Assembly (NCBI RefSeq): GCF_051414055.1
Contig: NZ_JBLKNX010000017.1
Location: 62,001-126,000, forward strand
Reading direction: 5' to 3'
Length of the DNA stretch: 64,000 nt
From: Halosimplex halobium
Lineage (GTDB): Archaea > Halobacteriota > Halobacteria > Halobacteriales > Haloarculaceae
Shown: positions 9,548 to 17,550 of the stretch, in pieces
How positions within the stretch are numbered: the stretch's first letter is position 1
Layout: each line of letters begins with the position of its first letter
Program-made: the position numbers and the translations under genes
The notes under the pieces: model-generated
The model's database searches: none
What the model was told of the DNA's origin: nothing
What the model saw: only the letters and a program-made list of their open reading frames with translations

Positions 9548-10516
9548 ATGGCACGGACGGCAGAAAAGGCGGAGTCGCTGGCCGAGGAGAGCCAGTCGAT
9601 GGCCGACGCCATGGCGCGCGTGCTCCGGGTGGCCGACGAGCAGGGCACCGTGGAGTGGAGCGACGTCAGCGACGACATCACCAGCGGCGAGTGGGGCCGG
9701 CTCATCGAGCAGGGCATCCTCGTCGACGTCGACGGCGAGGGGTTCGTCGTCGACGACCCCGAGGGCGTCCGCGACGCGCTCGGTGACGACGCGCCCGCCG
9801 AGGCCGACTCGACCGACGGGTCGGACAGCCCCGGCTCGTCGGGGTCGAGCGCGAGCGGCTCGACCGCCTCTGGCGGGTCTACCGACGACGAGGACGAGGG
9901 GTGGTCCCGCTGGGACAAGGGGGCGGCCGTCGCGACCGTCGCGCTCTTTCTCGGCTACTCCCAGGCGCCGATCCGCAACACCGTCGGCGGCGTGATCGAC
10001 ATCGCGCTCGGGCCGCTGGCCAGTGTGTTGCCCTTCTACATCATGATCCTCGTGCTCGCCACGTTCACCGGCTTCAGCTCGACGGTGCTGCAGGGCAAGC
10101 TGATGAACATGGAGAAGATGGGCGAGTACCAGGAGCGCATGCAGGAGATCCAGGAGCGCCGCAAGGAGGCCAAGGAGCGCGGCGACGACGAGGCCCTGGA
10201 GGAGATCCAGGAGGAGCAGATGGAGGCGATGGGCGACCAGCTCGGCATGTTCAAAGAGCAGTTCCGCCCGATGGTGTGGATCATGCTCGTCAACATCCCC
10301 GTGTTCCTCTGGATCTACTTCATGGTCCAGACGCCGGAGATGGTCGCCGGCGCCGGCCCGGCCATGGTCCTCCCGCTCATCGGCGAGATCGCCTCGTGGA
10401 ACCAGCGCATCGGCCCGATGTGGGCGTGGATCGTCTGGTACTTCGTCTGCTCGATGAGCTTCACCCAGATCGTCCGCAAGGCGCTGGACGTGCAGACGAC
10501 GCCGTCCACCTCGTAA
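9548..10516 (+). CDS. DUF106 family membrane protein (Oxa1/EMC3/TMCO1-like)
   Basis: A 322-residue protein. The first 90 residues form a soluble, possibly winged-helix-like domain, followed by a Ser/Gly/Asp linker. A hydrophobic helix near 140-160 and another near 165-185 come next, then a charged coiled coil (repeated EEIQE/RRKEAKER, residues about 190-235), and two or three further helices. This is the archaeal DUF106 layout, related to Oxa1/YidC insertases and eukaryotic EMC3, so a role in inserting membrane proteins is likely by family. An AATTAAAGG TATA-like box lies about 35 bases upstream of ATG. Confidence 0.88.
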   Translation: MARTAEKAESLAEESQSMADAMARVLRVADEQGTVEWSDVSDDITSGEWGRLIEQGILVDVDGEGFVVDDPEGVRDALGDDAPAEADSTDGSDSPGSSGSSASGSTASGGSTDDEDEGWSRWDKGAAVATVALFLGYSQAPIRNTVGGVIDIALGPLASVLPFYIMILVLATFTGFSSTVLQGKLMNMEKMGEYQERMQEIQERRKEAKERGDDEALEEIQEEQMEAMGDQLGMFKEQFRPMVWIMLVNIPVFLWIYFMVQTPEMVAGAGPAMVLPLIGEIASWNQRIGPMWAWIVWYFVCSMSFTQIVRKALDVQTTPSTS

Positions 10517-10584
10517 CGCCGTCGACGGCGTAACGCCGTCCACCTCGTTTCTCCCGGCCGTTCTCCGCACCGGCGAGCCGCTTC

Positions 10585-11835
10585 TCAGCGCTCGACGTCG
10601 ACCTGTGCGGGGTCGGGGTCCATCTTGAAAACGACGCTGGGCTCCCACAGCAGGCGGTGTTCCTTGTAGGTGCCCTTGCCCATGCCGCCGTGTTCCTGGT
10701 TGGACTCGGTGACCTCGAGGAAGGCGAGTTCGCTCAGCAGTCCCCGGATCGAGTCGGTCGTCAGGTCGTCGGCGCCCTCGGCGGCGCAGACCTTCTGGTA
10801 GACGTCGTAGATGACGGTCGTCCGGAACCAGTCCTCCTCGGGGCCGGTGTTGGCGGTGAGGTTCGCCAGCGCGTAGAGGACGTACTTGCTGTGGGGCGGC
10901 AGGCCGGCGATGAGTTCCTTGAGCCGCTCGACCTCGGCCTGCTCCTGGGCGCGTTCGAGGTGGTCCTCGGTCACCTCGTCTAACCCCTTGTTCTTGGCGT
11001 AGTCGCCGGCGTGGCGCAGCAGCCGGATGGCCTTGCGTGCGTCGCCGTGGCGCTGGGCGGCCAGGGCGGCGGTCTTCGGAATGACGCCGGCCTCCAGCAC
11101 GCCGTCGCAGAAGGCGTCGCGCCGGTTCTCGAGGATCTGGCGCAGTTGCTCGCCGTCGTAGGGGTCGAAGATGAACTCGTTGTGGCCGAGGCTGGACTTG
11201 ACCCGCTCGGTCATCTGCTCGCGGAAGTTCACCTTGTTCGAGATGGAGATGATGCCGATGGGCACGTCGACTTTCCCGGCTTCGCGGGCCCGCGAGAGGA
11301 GCATGAGGACGTTGTCGTCGTCGAGGCGGTCGACCTCGTCGAGGGTGACGAGGGCGGCGTCGTACTCGCGGTCGAGGATCTCCCAGAGGCGATTGTAGTA
11401 CTCGTTGGTCGAGATGCCCCGCGTCGGGATGTCGACGCCCGAGCCGGACGAGTTGATCCCGGTCGCGATCGTCTGGACGGCGTCGGCCTCGCCTTTGGCC
11501 TGGGCGCAGTCGACCGTGACAGTCGCCAGCCGGTTGGAGCGCCGCCGGGCCTCGCTGCGGGCCCGCTCCATGACGTGGTTGGCGACGAGGGACTTGCCCG
11601 ACCCGGTCTTGCCGTAGAGGATCACCGAGTTCGGCGGCGACCCGGTCACCGCGGGCCCGACCTCGTTCGCCAGGTCCCGGATGTGCTCGTCGCGACCGAC
11701 GATCCGCGCCTCGTCGGGGACGTGGTCGATGTTGAGCAGTTCGCGGTTCGCGAAGATGGTGTCGCCGCCGCCCTCCTCGACGGCCTGGAACAGCTCGTCG
11801 CCCGCGTCGGCCGACCCATCGCCGTGCTCCTGCAT
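10585..11835 (-). CDS. orc1: Orc1/Cdc6 replication initiator
   Basis: A 416-residue AAA+ initiator. The P-loop is GKTGSGKS near residue 75, Walker B is TLDEVDRL near 160, sensor-type residues follow, and the C-terminal 90 residues form the winged-helix DNA-binding domain. The chosen ATG gives a normal family length; the open frame runs upstream into the origin repeats but that part is not Orc-like. The gene is transcribed away from a region with eight origin-recognition-like boxes, so it probably encodes the initiator for that origin. A perfect palindrome just upstream of the start may allow autoregulation. Confidence 0.95.
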   Translation of the reverse strand: MQEHGDGSADAGDELFQAVEEGGGDTIFANRELLNIDHVPDEARIVGRDEHIRDLANEVGPAVTGSPPNSVILYGKTGSGKSLVANHVMERARSEARRRSNRLATVTVDCAQAKGEADAVQTIATGINSSGSGVDIPTRGISTNEYYNRLWEILDREYDAALVTLDEVDRLDDDNVLMLLSRAREAGKVDVPIGIISISNKVNFREQMTERVKSSLGHNEFIFDPYDGEQLRQILENRRDAFCDGVLEAGVIPKTAALAAQRHGDARKAIRLLRHAGDYAKNKGLDEVTEDHLERAQEQAEVERLKELIAGLPPHSKYVLYALANLTANTGPEEDWFRTTVIYDVYQKVCAAEGADDLTTDSIRGLLSELAFLEVTESNQEHGGMGKGTYKEHRLLWEPSVVFKMDPDPAQVDVER

Positions 11836-11856
11836 GGGTTGTCCGTTCGCGGCCCC

Positions 11857-11874
11857 GTGGAAAAGCGTTTCCAC
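11857..11874. promoter_or_regulatory. Perfect inverted repeat upstream of orc1
   Basis: GTGGAAA and TTTCCAC arms of seven bases around AGCG, ending about 22 bases before the orc1 start. The position fits an operator for orc1, and the half site GTTTCCAC resembles the core of known haloarchaeal origin boxes (recalled, not checked). Confidence 0.5.
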
Positions 11875-12505
11875 TGCACTCCGAGTTAGTTGCCGCCCAC
11901 CAGCCCCCAACGACCGAGCCTGCGGCGACCCGTCGTAACTCCGAACGGCGTCGAGCCCACTCGATTCCGAGTTACCCGGCGTGTCACCCGCCCGCTCCCG
12001 CCGCAACGTGTGCGGACGCGGAGACCGCGAACCGGACCGCCCAGGTGCCGGGGAGTGCAGCACAGTCCCACACACCGGATTCCGAGTTAGTTTCGACATT
12101 TCAGCGGCTCTGTATCCGTATATCCGGACCGAGATCCGACATGAGTGTCTGTCGGGTCGGTCGTTCGGCTCCCGCGGTGCACGGAGCCGGTCCCGGATCG
12201 GTCGGTGGTGTCTTCGGGCTTGCCAGCCGGCCGGGCTCGTCAGCGGGGTCCACTGGACGGGGTACGCCGCCGGGACACCGGATTCCGAGTTAGTTTCCGG
12301 TGACGTGAGCCGGTCGACGGACGACACCCTGGGGGGACACCCGATTCCGAGTTAGTCGGGAGTCGAGCCACAGCGGCACACACACCTGATTCCGAGTTAG
12401 TCGACGGGTGAGGGCTGGGCGAGCAGCGTGGGGACGGGAGGGCGAGCAGCGTGAGGACGGGATTCACCGCGGTCGGGCCCGCTCCCCGCGAGCGCTCTCT
12501 CGTCG

Positions 12506-12560
12506 TGGCTCCTGTTCTTTCTCTTTCTTTCTTCGTTCTAGAACCTAGTAACTAGTCTAG
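12506..12560. other. Candidate duplex-unwinding element
   Basis: A run of T/C-rich sequence (repeated TTTCT) passing into AACCTAGTAACTAGTC. It is the least GC-rich part of the region and is flanked by boxes in opposite orientation at 12570 and 12622 on one side and the direct array on the other. Confidence 0.55.
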
Positions 12561-12753
12561 ACACACCTCGTTCCGAGTTAGTTCACGGCTCGCGGCCGCG
12601 GCCTCACCCCGCTCAACCCCAACTAACTCGGAATCGGGTGTGTGTCCCCGCCGGAACGTGATCCGTCGGCGAAACGGGTGGACGACACACGAGCCCTCGG
12701 CGGGAAACGGGCCGTTCCGCAACCTCTATTTACGGACCGGACGGAAACCGGGT

Positions 12754-13332
12754 ATGTTGATAACCGTTTCCGGCCCGGCCGGGAGTGGCAAGAGCACGTT
12801 CGCCGCGGCGCTGGCGAACGCGCTGGAGGTTGACCACGTCAGCGGCGGCGACATCTTCCGCGAGATGGCCGACGAGCGGGACATGTCGCTGGTCGCGTTC
12901 AACGAACTCGCCGAGGAGGACGACCAGGTCGACCGCGACCTGGACCGCCGTCTCCGGGAGATCGCCGCCGAGAACGAGGACCTCGTCCTGGAGTCGCGGC
13001 TCGCCGGCTGGATGGCCGGCGACCACGCCGACCTGCGGGTCTGGCTCGACGCCCCGCTGGACGTGCGCGCCGAACGGATCGCCGACCGCGAGGACAAGTC
13101 CGTCGAGACCGCTCGCGAGGAGACCACCGCCCGCGCCGAGAGCGAGGCCAAACGCTATGCCGAGTACTACGACATCGACATCGAAGACCGCTCCATCTAC
13201 GACCTGGTGCTCAACACCTCGCGGTGGACGCCCGCCGCGGAACTGGAGATCGTCCTCGCGGCCGTCGAGTCCTACGAGCCCGCCGAGGACGAGGGCAAAC
13301 CGCCGGTCACCGGCGTCGACTACGACTTCTGA
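12754..13332 (+). CDS. cmk: Archaeal-type cytidylate kinase
   Basis: A 192-residue enzyme phosphorylating CMP/dCMP with ATP. It starts with the P-loop GPAGSGKST (residues 7-15), then the nucleotide-binding SGGDIFREMA, and a RLAGWMA segment typical of the short archaeal Cmk. A TATA-like CTATTTAC lies 22-29 bases before ATG. The stop TGA shares one base with the ATG of truB, so the pair is an operon, an arrangement commonly seen in archaea. Confidence 0.94.
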   Translation: MLITVSGPAGSGKSTFAAALANALEVDHVSGGDIFREMADERDMSLVAFNELAEEDDQVDRDLDRRLREIAAENEDLVLESRLAGWMAGDHADLRVWLDAPLDVRAERIADREDKSVETAREETTARAESEAKRYAEYYDIDIEDRSIYDLVLNTSRWTPAAELEIVLAAVESYEPAEDEGKPPVTGVDYDF

Positions 13333-14201
13333 TGGCCCTTCGCGGCCCGCCCGACGAACGGTCCGTCGACGACCTGCTCGAGTTCGGCGTCGTCAACCTC
13401 GACAAACCCCCCGGCCCCTCGGCCCACCAGGTCGCCGCCTGGGTCCGCGATATGGCCGGCGTCGAGCGCGCCGCCCACGCCGGGACCCTCGACCCGAAGG
13501 TCACCGGCTGTCTCCCGATGCTGCTCGGCGACGCGACGCGGATGGCCCAGGTGTTCGACGACAGCGTCAAGGAGTACGTCGCCGTCCTCGAACTCCACGG
13601 CCCCGCGCCCGCAGACTTCGAGTCGGTCCTCGCGGAGTTCGAGGGCGAAATCTACCAGAAGCCCCCGAAGAAGAGCGCCGTCGTCCGGCGACTCCGCTCA
13701 CGGGAAATCTTCGCCCTCGACGCCCTCGAGGTCGAGGACCGGCGGGCGCTGCTGCGGATCCGCTGCGAGAGCGGGACCTACGTCCGGAAGCTGTGTCACG
13801 ACCTGGGGCTCGCGCTCGGGACCGGCGCGCACATGGGGCACCTCCGCCGGACGACCACTGGCACGTTCGACGACACGGACCTGGTCTCGCTGCACGACCT
13901 GGCCGACGCGCTCGCGTGGGCCGAGGAGGGCGACACGGGCCCGCTCCGCGAGGTCGTCCAGCCGGCCGAACGGGCGCTGACCGACCTGCCGAGCGCGACC
14001 ATCGCCGAGTCGGCCGCCCGGGAGGTCGCCGAGGGCGCGCCCGTCTACGCGCCGGGCGTGCTCGACATCGACGACGTGTTCCGCGGCGATCTGGTCGCCT
14101 GCTACACGCCGGACGGTGCGGCGGTCTGTCTCGGGACGCTCGCGGGCGACCCCGAGGCCGACAGCGGTGTGGTGCTCGACCTCGAACGCGTGCTGGTCTG
14201 A
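13332..14201 (+). CDS. truB: tRNA/rRNA pseudouridine synthase TruB/Cbf5
   Basis: A 289-residue pseudouridine synthase. The catalytic aspartate lies in HAGTLDPKVTG near residue 50, followed by motif II (QKPPKKSAV) and motif III (ESGTYVRKL). The last 80 residues form a PUA-like RNA-binding domain. In archaea this protein is the catalytic subunit of H/ACA guide RNPs and also makes pseudouridine 55 in tRNA. It overlaps cmk by one base. It is slightly short for Cbf5 but complete in all motifs. Confidence 0.94.
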   Translation: MALRGPPDERSVDDLLEFGVVNLDKPPGPSAHQVAAWVRDMAGVERAAHAGTLDPKVTGCLPMLLGDATRMAQVFDDSVKEYVAVLELHGPAPADFESVLAEFEGEIYQKPPKKSAVVRRLRSREIFALDALEVEDRRALLRIRCESGTYVRKLCHDLGLALGTGAHMGHLRRTTTGTFDDTDLVSLHDLADALAWAEEGDTGPLREVVQPAERALTDLPSATIAESAAREVAEGAPVYAPGVLDIDDVFRGDLVACYTPDGAAVCLGTLAGDPEADSGVVLDLERVLV

Positions 14202-14216
14202 CCGACCGAAAGCGAA

Positions 14217-14230
14217 GGGCTTAATCCGGG
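14217..14230 (+). promoter_or_regulatory. TATA-like element of tRNA-Pro
   Basis: GGGCTTAATCCGGG centred about 28 bases before the tRNA, the expected distance for an archaeal tRNA promoter. Confidence 0.45.
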
Positions 14231-14251
14231 TAGGCTCGTCTGCCGATACGC

Positions 14252-14322
14252 GGGACCGTGGGGTAGCGGTATCCTCGGCGCATGGGGTGCGTCGGACCTG
14301 AGTTCGAATCTCGGCGGTCCCA
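14252..14322 (+). tRNA. tRNA-Pro (GGG anticodon)
   Basis: The acceptor stem GGGACCG pairs with CGGTCCC, and A is the discriminator. The D arm is GGGT/ATCC with loop AGCGGT. The anticodon stem GGCGC/GCGTC holds the loop ATGGGGT with anticodon GGG at 14284-14286. The T arm CTGAG/CTCGG has loop TTCGAAT. CCA is not encoded. A T-run at 14331-14336 follows, a likely terminator. The element-like genes start immediately after, so this gene is the probable integration target or boundary. Confidence 0.95.
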
Positions 14323-14389
14323 CTGCCTACATACCCTTTTTCCAGGGTTTCCTGATAGTCTGGAATCGTACCTTTAGGGGGTGCTCCGC

Positions 14390-14740
14390 ATGACCCCGGA
14401 CAGTCGCGGCGCCGGCCGCGAGTCCGAGGTCGACTCCGCCTGCTATACCGACGTACGCAACGCACGGCCGGTCCCTGCCGGCGGATCTACCGCGGAAAAC
14501 CGCGAGCGGTGCGGCGTCTGTTTCCCCGACGGGACGATCCCCGACCACGTCGACGAGGTCGTCGTCGGTCGCTACACCTCGTCGGTCCACCTGACCAACG
14601 ACCACGAGGTCGACTGTTCCCAGTCGACCGAGCCCGACAACCCCTCGAATCGGACCAACGGCCTCGCGGCGAAGATCGGCGCCGAGGACTTCGGGCCGGA
14701 CGACCTCGAGGAGCTGGGCGCCCAGGGAGGTGACGCCTGA
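14390..14740 (+). CDS. Small hypothetical protein with Cys pair
   Basis: A 116-residue acidic protein. CGVC near residue 41 and single cysteines near 19 and 76 could bind a metal. I do not recognise the family. A GTG three codons earlier is an alternative start. It opens the plus-strand left arm, and its TGA shares a base with the ATG of the following gene (TGATG), which supports it as a real, translated frame. Confidence 0.6.
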   Translation: MTPDSRGAGRESEVDSACYTDVRNARPVPAGGSTAENRERCGVCFPDGTIPDHVDEVVVGRYTSSVHLTNDHEVDCSQSTEPDNPSNRTNGLAAKIGAEDFGPDDLEELGAQGGDA

Positions 14741-15354
14741 TGTCCTGGCCTCTCGAGATCGACGGCAGGGAGTACCAGCCGATTCCCGAGTCGTGGATCG
14801 AGGCCGGCGTCGACGACGGCTTCGGCGACCCGCGACTCTACGCCGTCAGCGCCGCGGTCGAGTCCCGCCAGATGCTGGTCGTCAGGTACGCCCACCCGTC
14901 GAATCCCGGCGTTCTCTGGGCGTCGATGCAGGGGACGGATGGATCCTCGGGCGGGACGATCCCGGCCAGCCTGCCACGACGCAGCTGGCCGCGGTCGATC
15001 GTCCCTGGTAGAAACACCGAACCGACCGGCGTGATCCGTGATATCGAGCGCGAGCACCTCGAGGAGCTGTGGGCGGACCGACTCCAAGAGGATGATGAGG
15101 CCGACCAGCAGCTGATCGCCGACGGCGGTCGCGTCGACGACGATACTGAGCGTCGAGTCCAAGAACTGGAGGAGCGTGTCCGCGAGCTGGAACAGATCAT
15201 CAACCGTGACCTCGGATACAACCTCGGGAAGACCCCGATCGAACCGCAGTACGTGGACTGTGACTGCGGCGAGACGTTCGAAGTCGACCTGATCAACGGT
15301 CTGGTGTGTCCCGAATGTGGTCGTGGCTCCGACGAACGGGGTGAGTCGGCGTGA
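14740..15354 (+). CDS. Coiled-coil protein with C-terminal zinc ribbon, function unknown
   Basis: A 204-residue protein. The N-terminal 90 residues begin SWPLEIDGREYQPIP and are not recognised. A heptad-rich stretch at residues about 130-158 (VQELEERVRELEQI) should form a coiled coil. The tail has four cysteines (CDCGE and CPECG), a zinc ribbon. Such an arrangement suits a nucleic-acid or protein adaptor. It is coupled to both neighbours: TGATG at its start and GTGA at its end. Confidence 0.68.
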   Translation: MSWPLEIDGREYQPIPESWIEAGVDDGFGDPRLYAVSAAVESRQMLVVRYAHPSNPGVLWASMQGTDGSSGGTIPASLPRRSWPRSIVPGRNTEPTGVIRDIEREHLEELWADRLQEDDEADQQLIADGGRVDDDTERRVQELEERVRELEQIINRDLGYNLGKTPIEPQYVDCDCGETFEVDLINGLVCPECGRGSDERGESA

Positions 15355-15857
15355 GTACCCTGGAGTCCTCCAAGAAACGCGGCGACTCAGTCGAGAGCGC
15401 CGTGATCGACGCCGACCCGGCGCTGGAGTTCGTCGGCGACTCCGTTGCCACGTGGCACGACGCACGGACCACCGAGTGCCTCGATCCCTCCTACGAGCGT
15501 CCGTTCCTGGGGGTCCCGCTCGTCGAGCGCGACACCGAGGTCGAAATCAAAGGCGCGTGTGAGACACGGTCGGCTGGCGTCAGCCGGCAGCGCTCCGGTG
15601 CCTGGTACATCAAGCGCCAGGCGCACGAGCGGTTGCTCGAGGCCGGCGGCGTCTACCTGCTGGCCGTCTACGGCCCGCGACCCGACACGCCGATCCTCCG
15701 GTCGGTGATCGTCCCGGCGTCGATTCTCGACGAGCATCTCGACGGCCGCTGGTACGAGGTCGACGCCGACCGCTCGGAGACCGAGGTCGCCCAGCTGACG
15801 TGGACCGTGCTGATCGACCGTGAGCGGGTCCCCGGACCAGCGGAGGTGAGCCGGTGA
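15351..15857 (+). CDS. Probable PD-(D/E)XK-fold nuclease
   Basis: A 168-residue protein starting at GTG. The segment TEVEIKGA near residue 66 matches the E-x-K half of the PD-(D/E)XK signature. It is preceded by acidic residues and followed by a Gln/Arg-rich helix (SGAWYIKRQAHERLLE) and a strand (YLLAVY), the order seen in Hjc-like and restriction-type nucleases. In an integrated element it could process recombination or replication intermediates, or act on foreign DNA. The assignment rests on motif reading only. It overlaps the genes on both sides by stop-start fusion. Confidence 0.6.
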   Translation: MSTLESSKKRGDSVESAVIDADPALEFVGDSVATWHDARTTECLDPSYERPFLGVPLVERDTEVEIKGACETRSAGVSRQRSGAWYIKRQAHERLLEAGGVYLLAVYGPRPDTPILRSVIVPASILDEHLDGRWYEVDADRSETEVAQLTWTVLIDRERVPGPAEVSR

Positions 15858-16327
15858 TGCCGTCGACGAACCAGGCCGGCGGTCGCGACTGCGAGGCCTT
15901 CGACAAGATCGAGGCAGACATCGGCCACAACCCCGCGCGGTTCCTCGACTGGGACTTCCTCGCCGAGACCTACGGCGACAGCAAGGTCAAGAGCGGCCGG
16001 AAGATGCTGCTAAAATCGCGGATCAGCGGCATCGACCGCATCGAGGTGATCCGCGCCTACAAGGCCGTCGAGCGGGCGCTCGGTCGCGGCCCGGCTGGCG
16101 GGCCGCGCGAGGGAGTGATCCGGTTGCTCGACCAGCGCGAGGAGTTCCTCCAGGAGCGCGGCGAGCGCCCGGAGCGGTTGATGTTCGGTCCGCGCCGGCC
16201 GCCGGAGTACTACGTGACCGAGACCGGCGGCGAGGACGACGACCGACCGCGGACGGCCGCCGAGAAGCTCTCGCGGATGCGCTCCGAGCGGGTCGCGACC
16301 GACGGGGGTGAGCGCGATGCCGAGTGA
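15857..16327 (+). CDS. Hypothetical protein of the left arm
   Basis: A 156-residue charged protein with no membrane segments. It is rich in Arg and Glu in the second half and probably helical. The start may be ATG 15857 (TGATG fusion with the previous stop) or the GTG three bases earlier. I do not recognise the family. The conserved coupling to a nuclease-like gene before it and a small membrane protein after it suggests a common early transcript. Confidence 0.6.
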   Translation: MPSTNQAGGRDCEAFDKIEADIGHNPARFLDWDFLAETYGDSKVKSGRKMLLKSRISGIDRIEVIRAYKAVERALGRGPAGGPREGVIRLLDQREEFLQERGERPERLMFGPRRPPEYYVTETGGEDDDRPRTAAEKLSRMRSERVATDGGERDAE

Positions 16328-16526
16328 CCAGGCCCCAACCGCCGGCGAGTGGGCGATTGCACTCGTGTTCTACGTCGGCGGGCTGGTCGGCGTGATCGCA
16401 GGTCCGTCATGGCAGCTGCGTGCCACGGCGGTTCCGGTGCTCCTCGCCGGCGGTATCGGTATCCTGCTACTCATGGGGTTCGTTCCGAACGGTCGCCGGG
16501 CCGGGGGTGGTCTCCGTGCCGAGTGA
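16317..16526 (+). CDS. Small two-helix membrane protein
   Basis: A 69-residue protein with two hydrophobic helices (about residues 13-30 and 36-55) and a short basic tail. It starts at ATG inside the end of the preceding gene and ends after the start of the next one, so all three are translationally linked. Function unknown; it could be a holin-like, anchor or signalling peptide of the element. Confidence 0.55.
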   Translation: MPSDQAPTAGEWAIALVFYVGGLVGVIAGPSWQLRATAVPVLLAGGIGILLLMGFVPNGRRAGGGLRAE

Positions 16527-17550
16527 TACCGCCACGGACGGTACTGAGCGTCCGCCCGGTCAGGTCTGTCCGAACCCGGACTGCCACATCGACCAGCGAT
16601 GGGAGGGGTTCCGCGGCCTCGCCTGTCCGGAGTGTGGGACGAAGCTCGCCGTCGCCTGCGAGAAGTGCGACTCAGGTGCGGTGGAGCGGGTCGACGGCTC
16701 GCCGCGCTGTTCCGAGCACGTTCCCGATTTGGTCGCCGACGGTGGTACTGAGCGAATCGCGTTCATCGATATCTACAGCGGTCCCGGTGGTGTCGGATAC
16801 GCCCTCGACGCGATCATCCGAGAGTACGACCTGCCGGTTGACCACATCGGTATCGATAAAACCGACTACAGCGACACCTACCCGGGCGATTTCGCTCAGT
16901 GCGACGCCAGCAGTGTCGGCCAGGTCATCAACGCGGTCTGGTACTACCTGGTGGACTACGACGTCGTCATCCTCTGGATGAGTCCGCCCTGCCTGGCGTA
17001 CTCGACGGTCTCCTGGTCGAACTGCAACCAGCTCGGATTCGACGATCCACGGGAGTACTACCCAACGTTCGCTGACCTGAACGTCCGCGTAGTCCTCGAA
17101 GCGATCGACCCCGACGCGTATATCATCGAGAACGTCGCGAACTGCGAGGACATCCGCGAGCCGACGCGCATCAACGGATTCGGCGTCGGCCTCCCCTTCG
17201 ACCTCGAACGCCACTTCGAGACGAGCTTCCCGTGTCCCAACCGCCTCGACGACGGTGAGGCTGAGGCCGGTCACTTCACGCGGACGGGCGACTGGCAGTC
17301 GAAGAAGCCTCTGGCCCGGACGAAAGGTGTCCCAGAAGACTGGGGCCGGCAAGAGATCCGGAGCGCCATGCCTCGGGAAGTAGTGCAGTACCTCCTGCAC
17401 TACTGTCCCGAGTTCCCCGAGGTTCCTCTCCCGGACGGTGTCGAAGACCGTCAGCAGTTCCTGACCGAGTCGTTTGTTGCAGCCACCGACGGCGGTGAAA
17501 CGCGCTCTCACTCTACCACGGATACTGAGCAATCGGAGGGGTCGCAGTGA
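16516..17550 (+). CDS. C5-cytosine DNA methyltransferase with N-terminal zinc ribbons
   Basis: A 344-residue enzyme starting at GTG. The first 70 residues carry cysteine pairs (CPNPDC, CPEC, CEKC), likely one or two zinc ribbons. Motif I is FIDIYSGPGG near 84-93, the catalytic motif IV is SPPC at 156-159, and motif VI is ENV at 205-207. The motif VIII (QxRxR) is not obvious, so target recognition or the C-terminal half is divergent. It probably methylates cytosine in the element's DNA, protecting it from host restriction. No matching restriction enzyme is adjacent. Start and stop overlap its neighbours. Confidence 0.82.
   Translation: MPSDTATDGTERPPGQVCPNPDCHIDQRWEGFRGLACPECGTKLAVACEKCDSGAVERVDGSPRCSEHVPDLVADGGTERIAFIDIYSGPGGVGYALDAIIREYDLPVDHIGIDKTDYSDTYPGDFAQCDASSVGQVINAVWYYLVDYDVVILWMSPPCLAYSTVSWSNCNQLGFDDPREYYPTFADLNVRVVLEAIDPDAYIIENVANCEDIREPTRINGFGVGLPFDLERHFETSFPCPNRLDDGEAEAGHFTRTGDWQSKKPLARTKGVPEDWGRQEIRSAMPREVVQYLLHYCPEFPEVPLPDGVEDRQQFLTESFVAATDGGETRSHSTTDTEQSEGSQ

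Larger units (their letters stand above)
11836..12753. other. Putative replication origin (oriC) with origin recognition boxes
   Basis: No gene fits this 0.9-kb stretch between orc1 and cmk. It contains GATTCCGAGTTAGT-type boxes at 11880 (partial), 11963 (partial), 12078, 12281, 12343, 12388 and 12570 in one orientation, and an inverted copy ACTAACTCGGAATC at 12622-12635. Boxes from the third on are preceded by ACACC/CACACC-type bases, making an element of about 21 bp. Between the last direct box group and the inverted copy lies a pyrimidine-rich, AT-rich stretch (about 12506-12560), the likely duplex-unwinding element. This arrangement beside orc1 is characteristic of archaeal origins. Confidence 0.85.
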
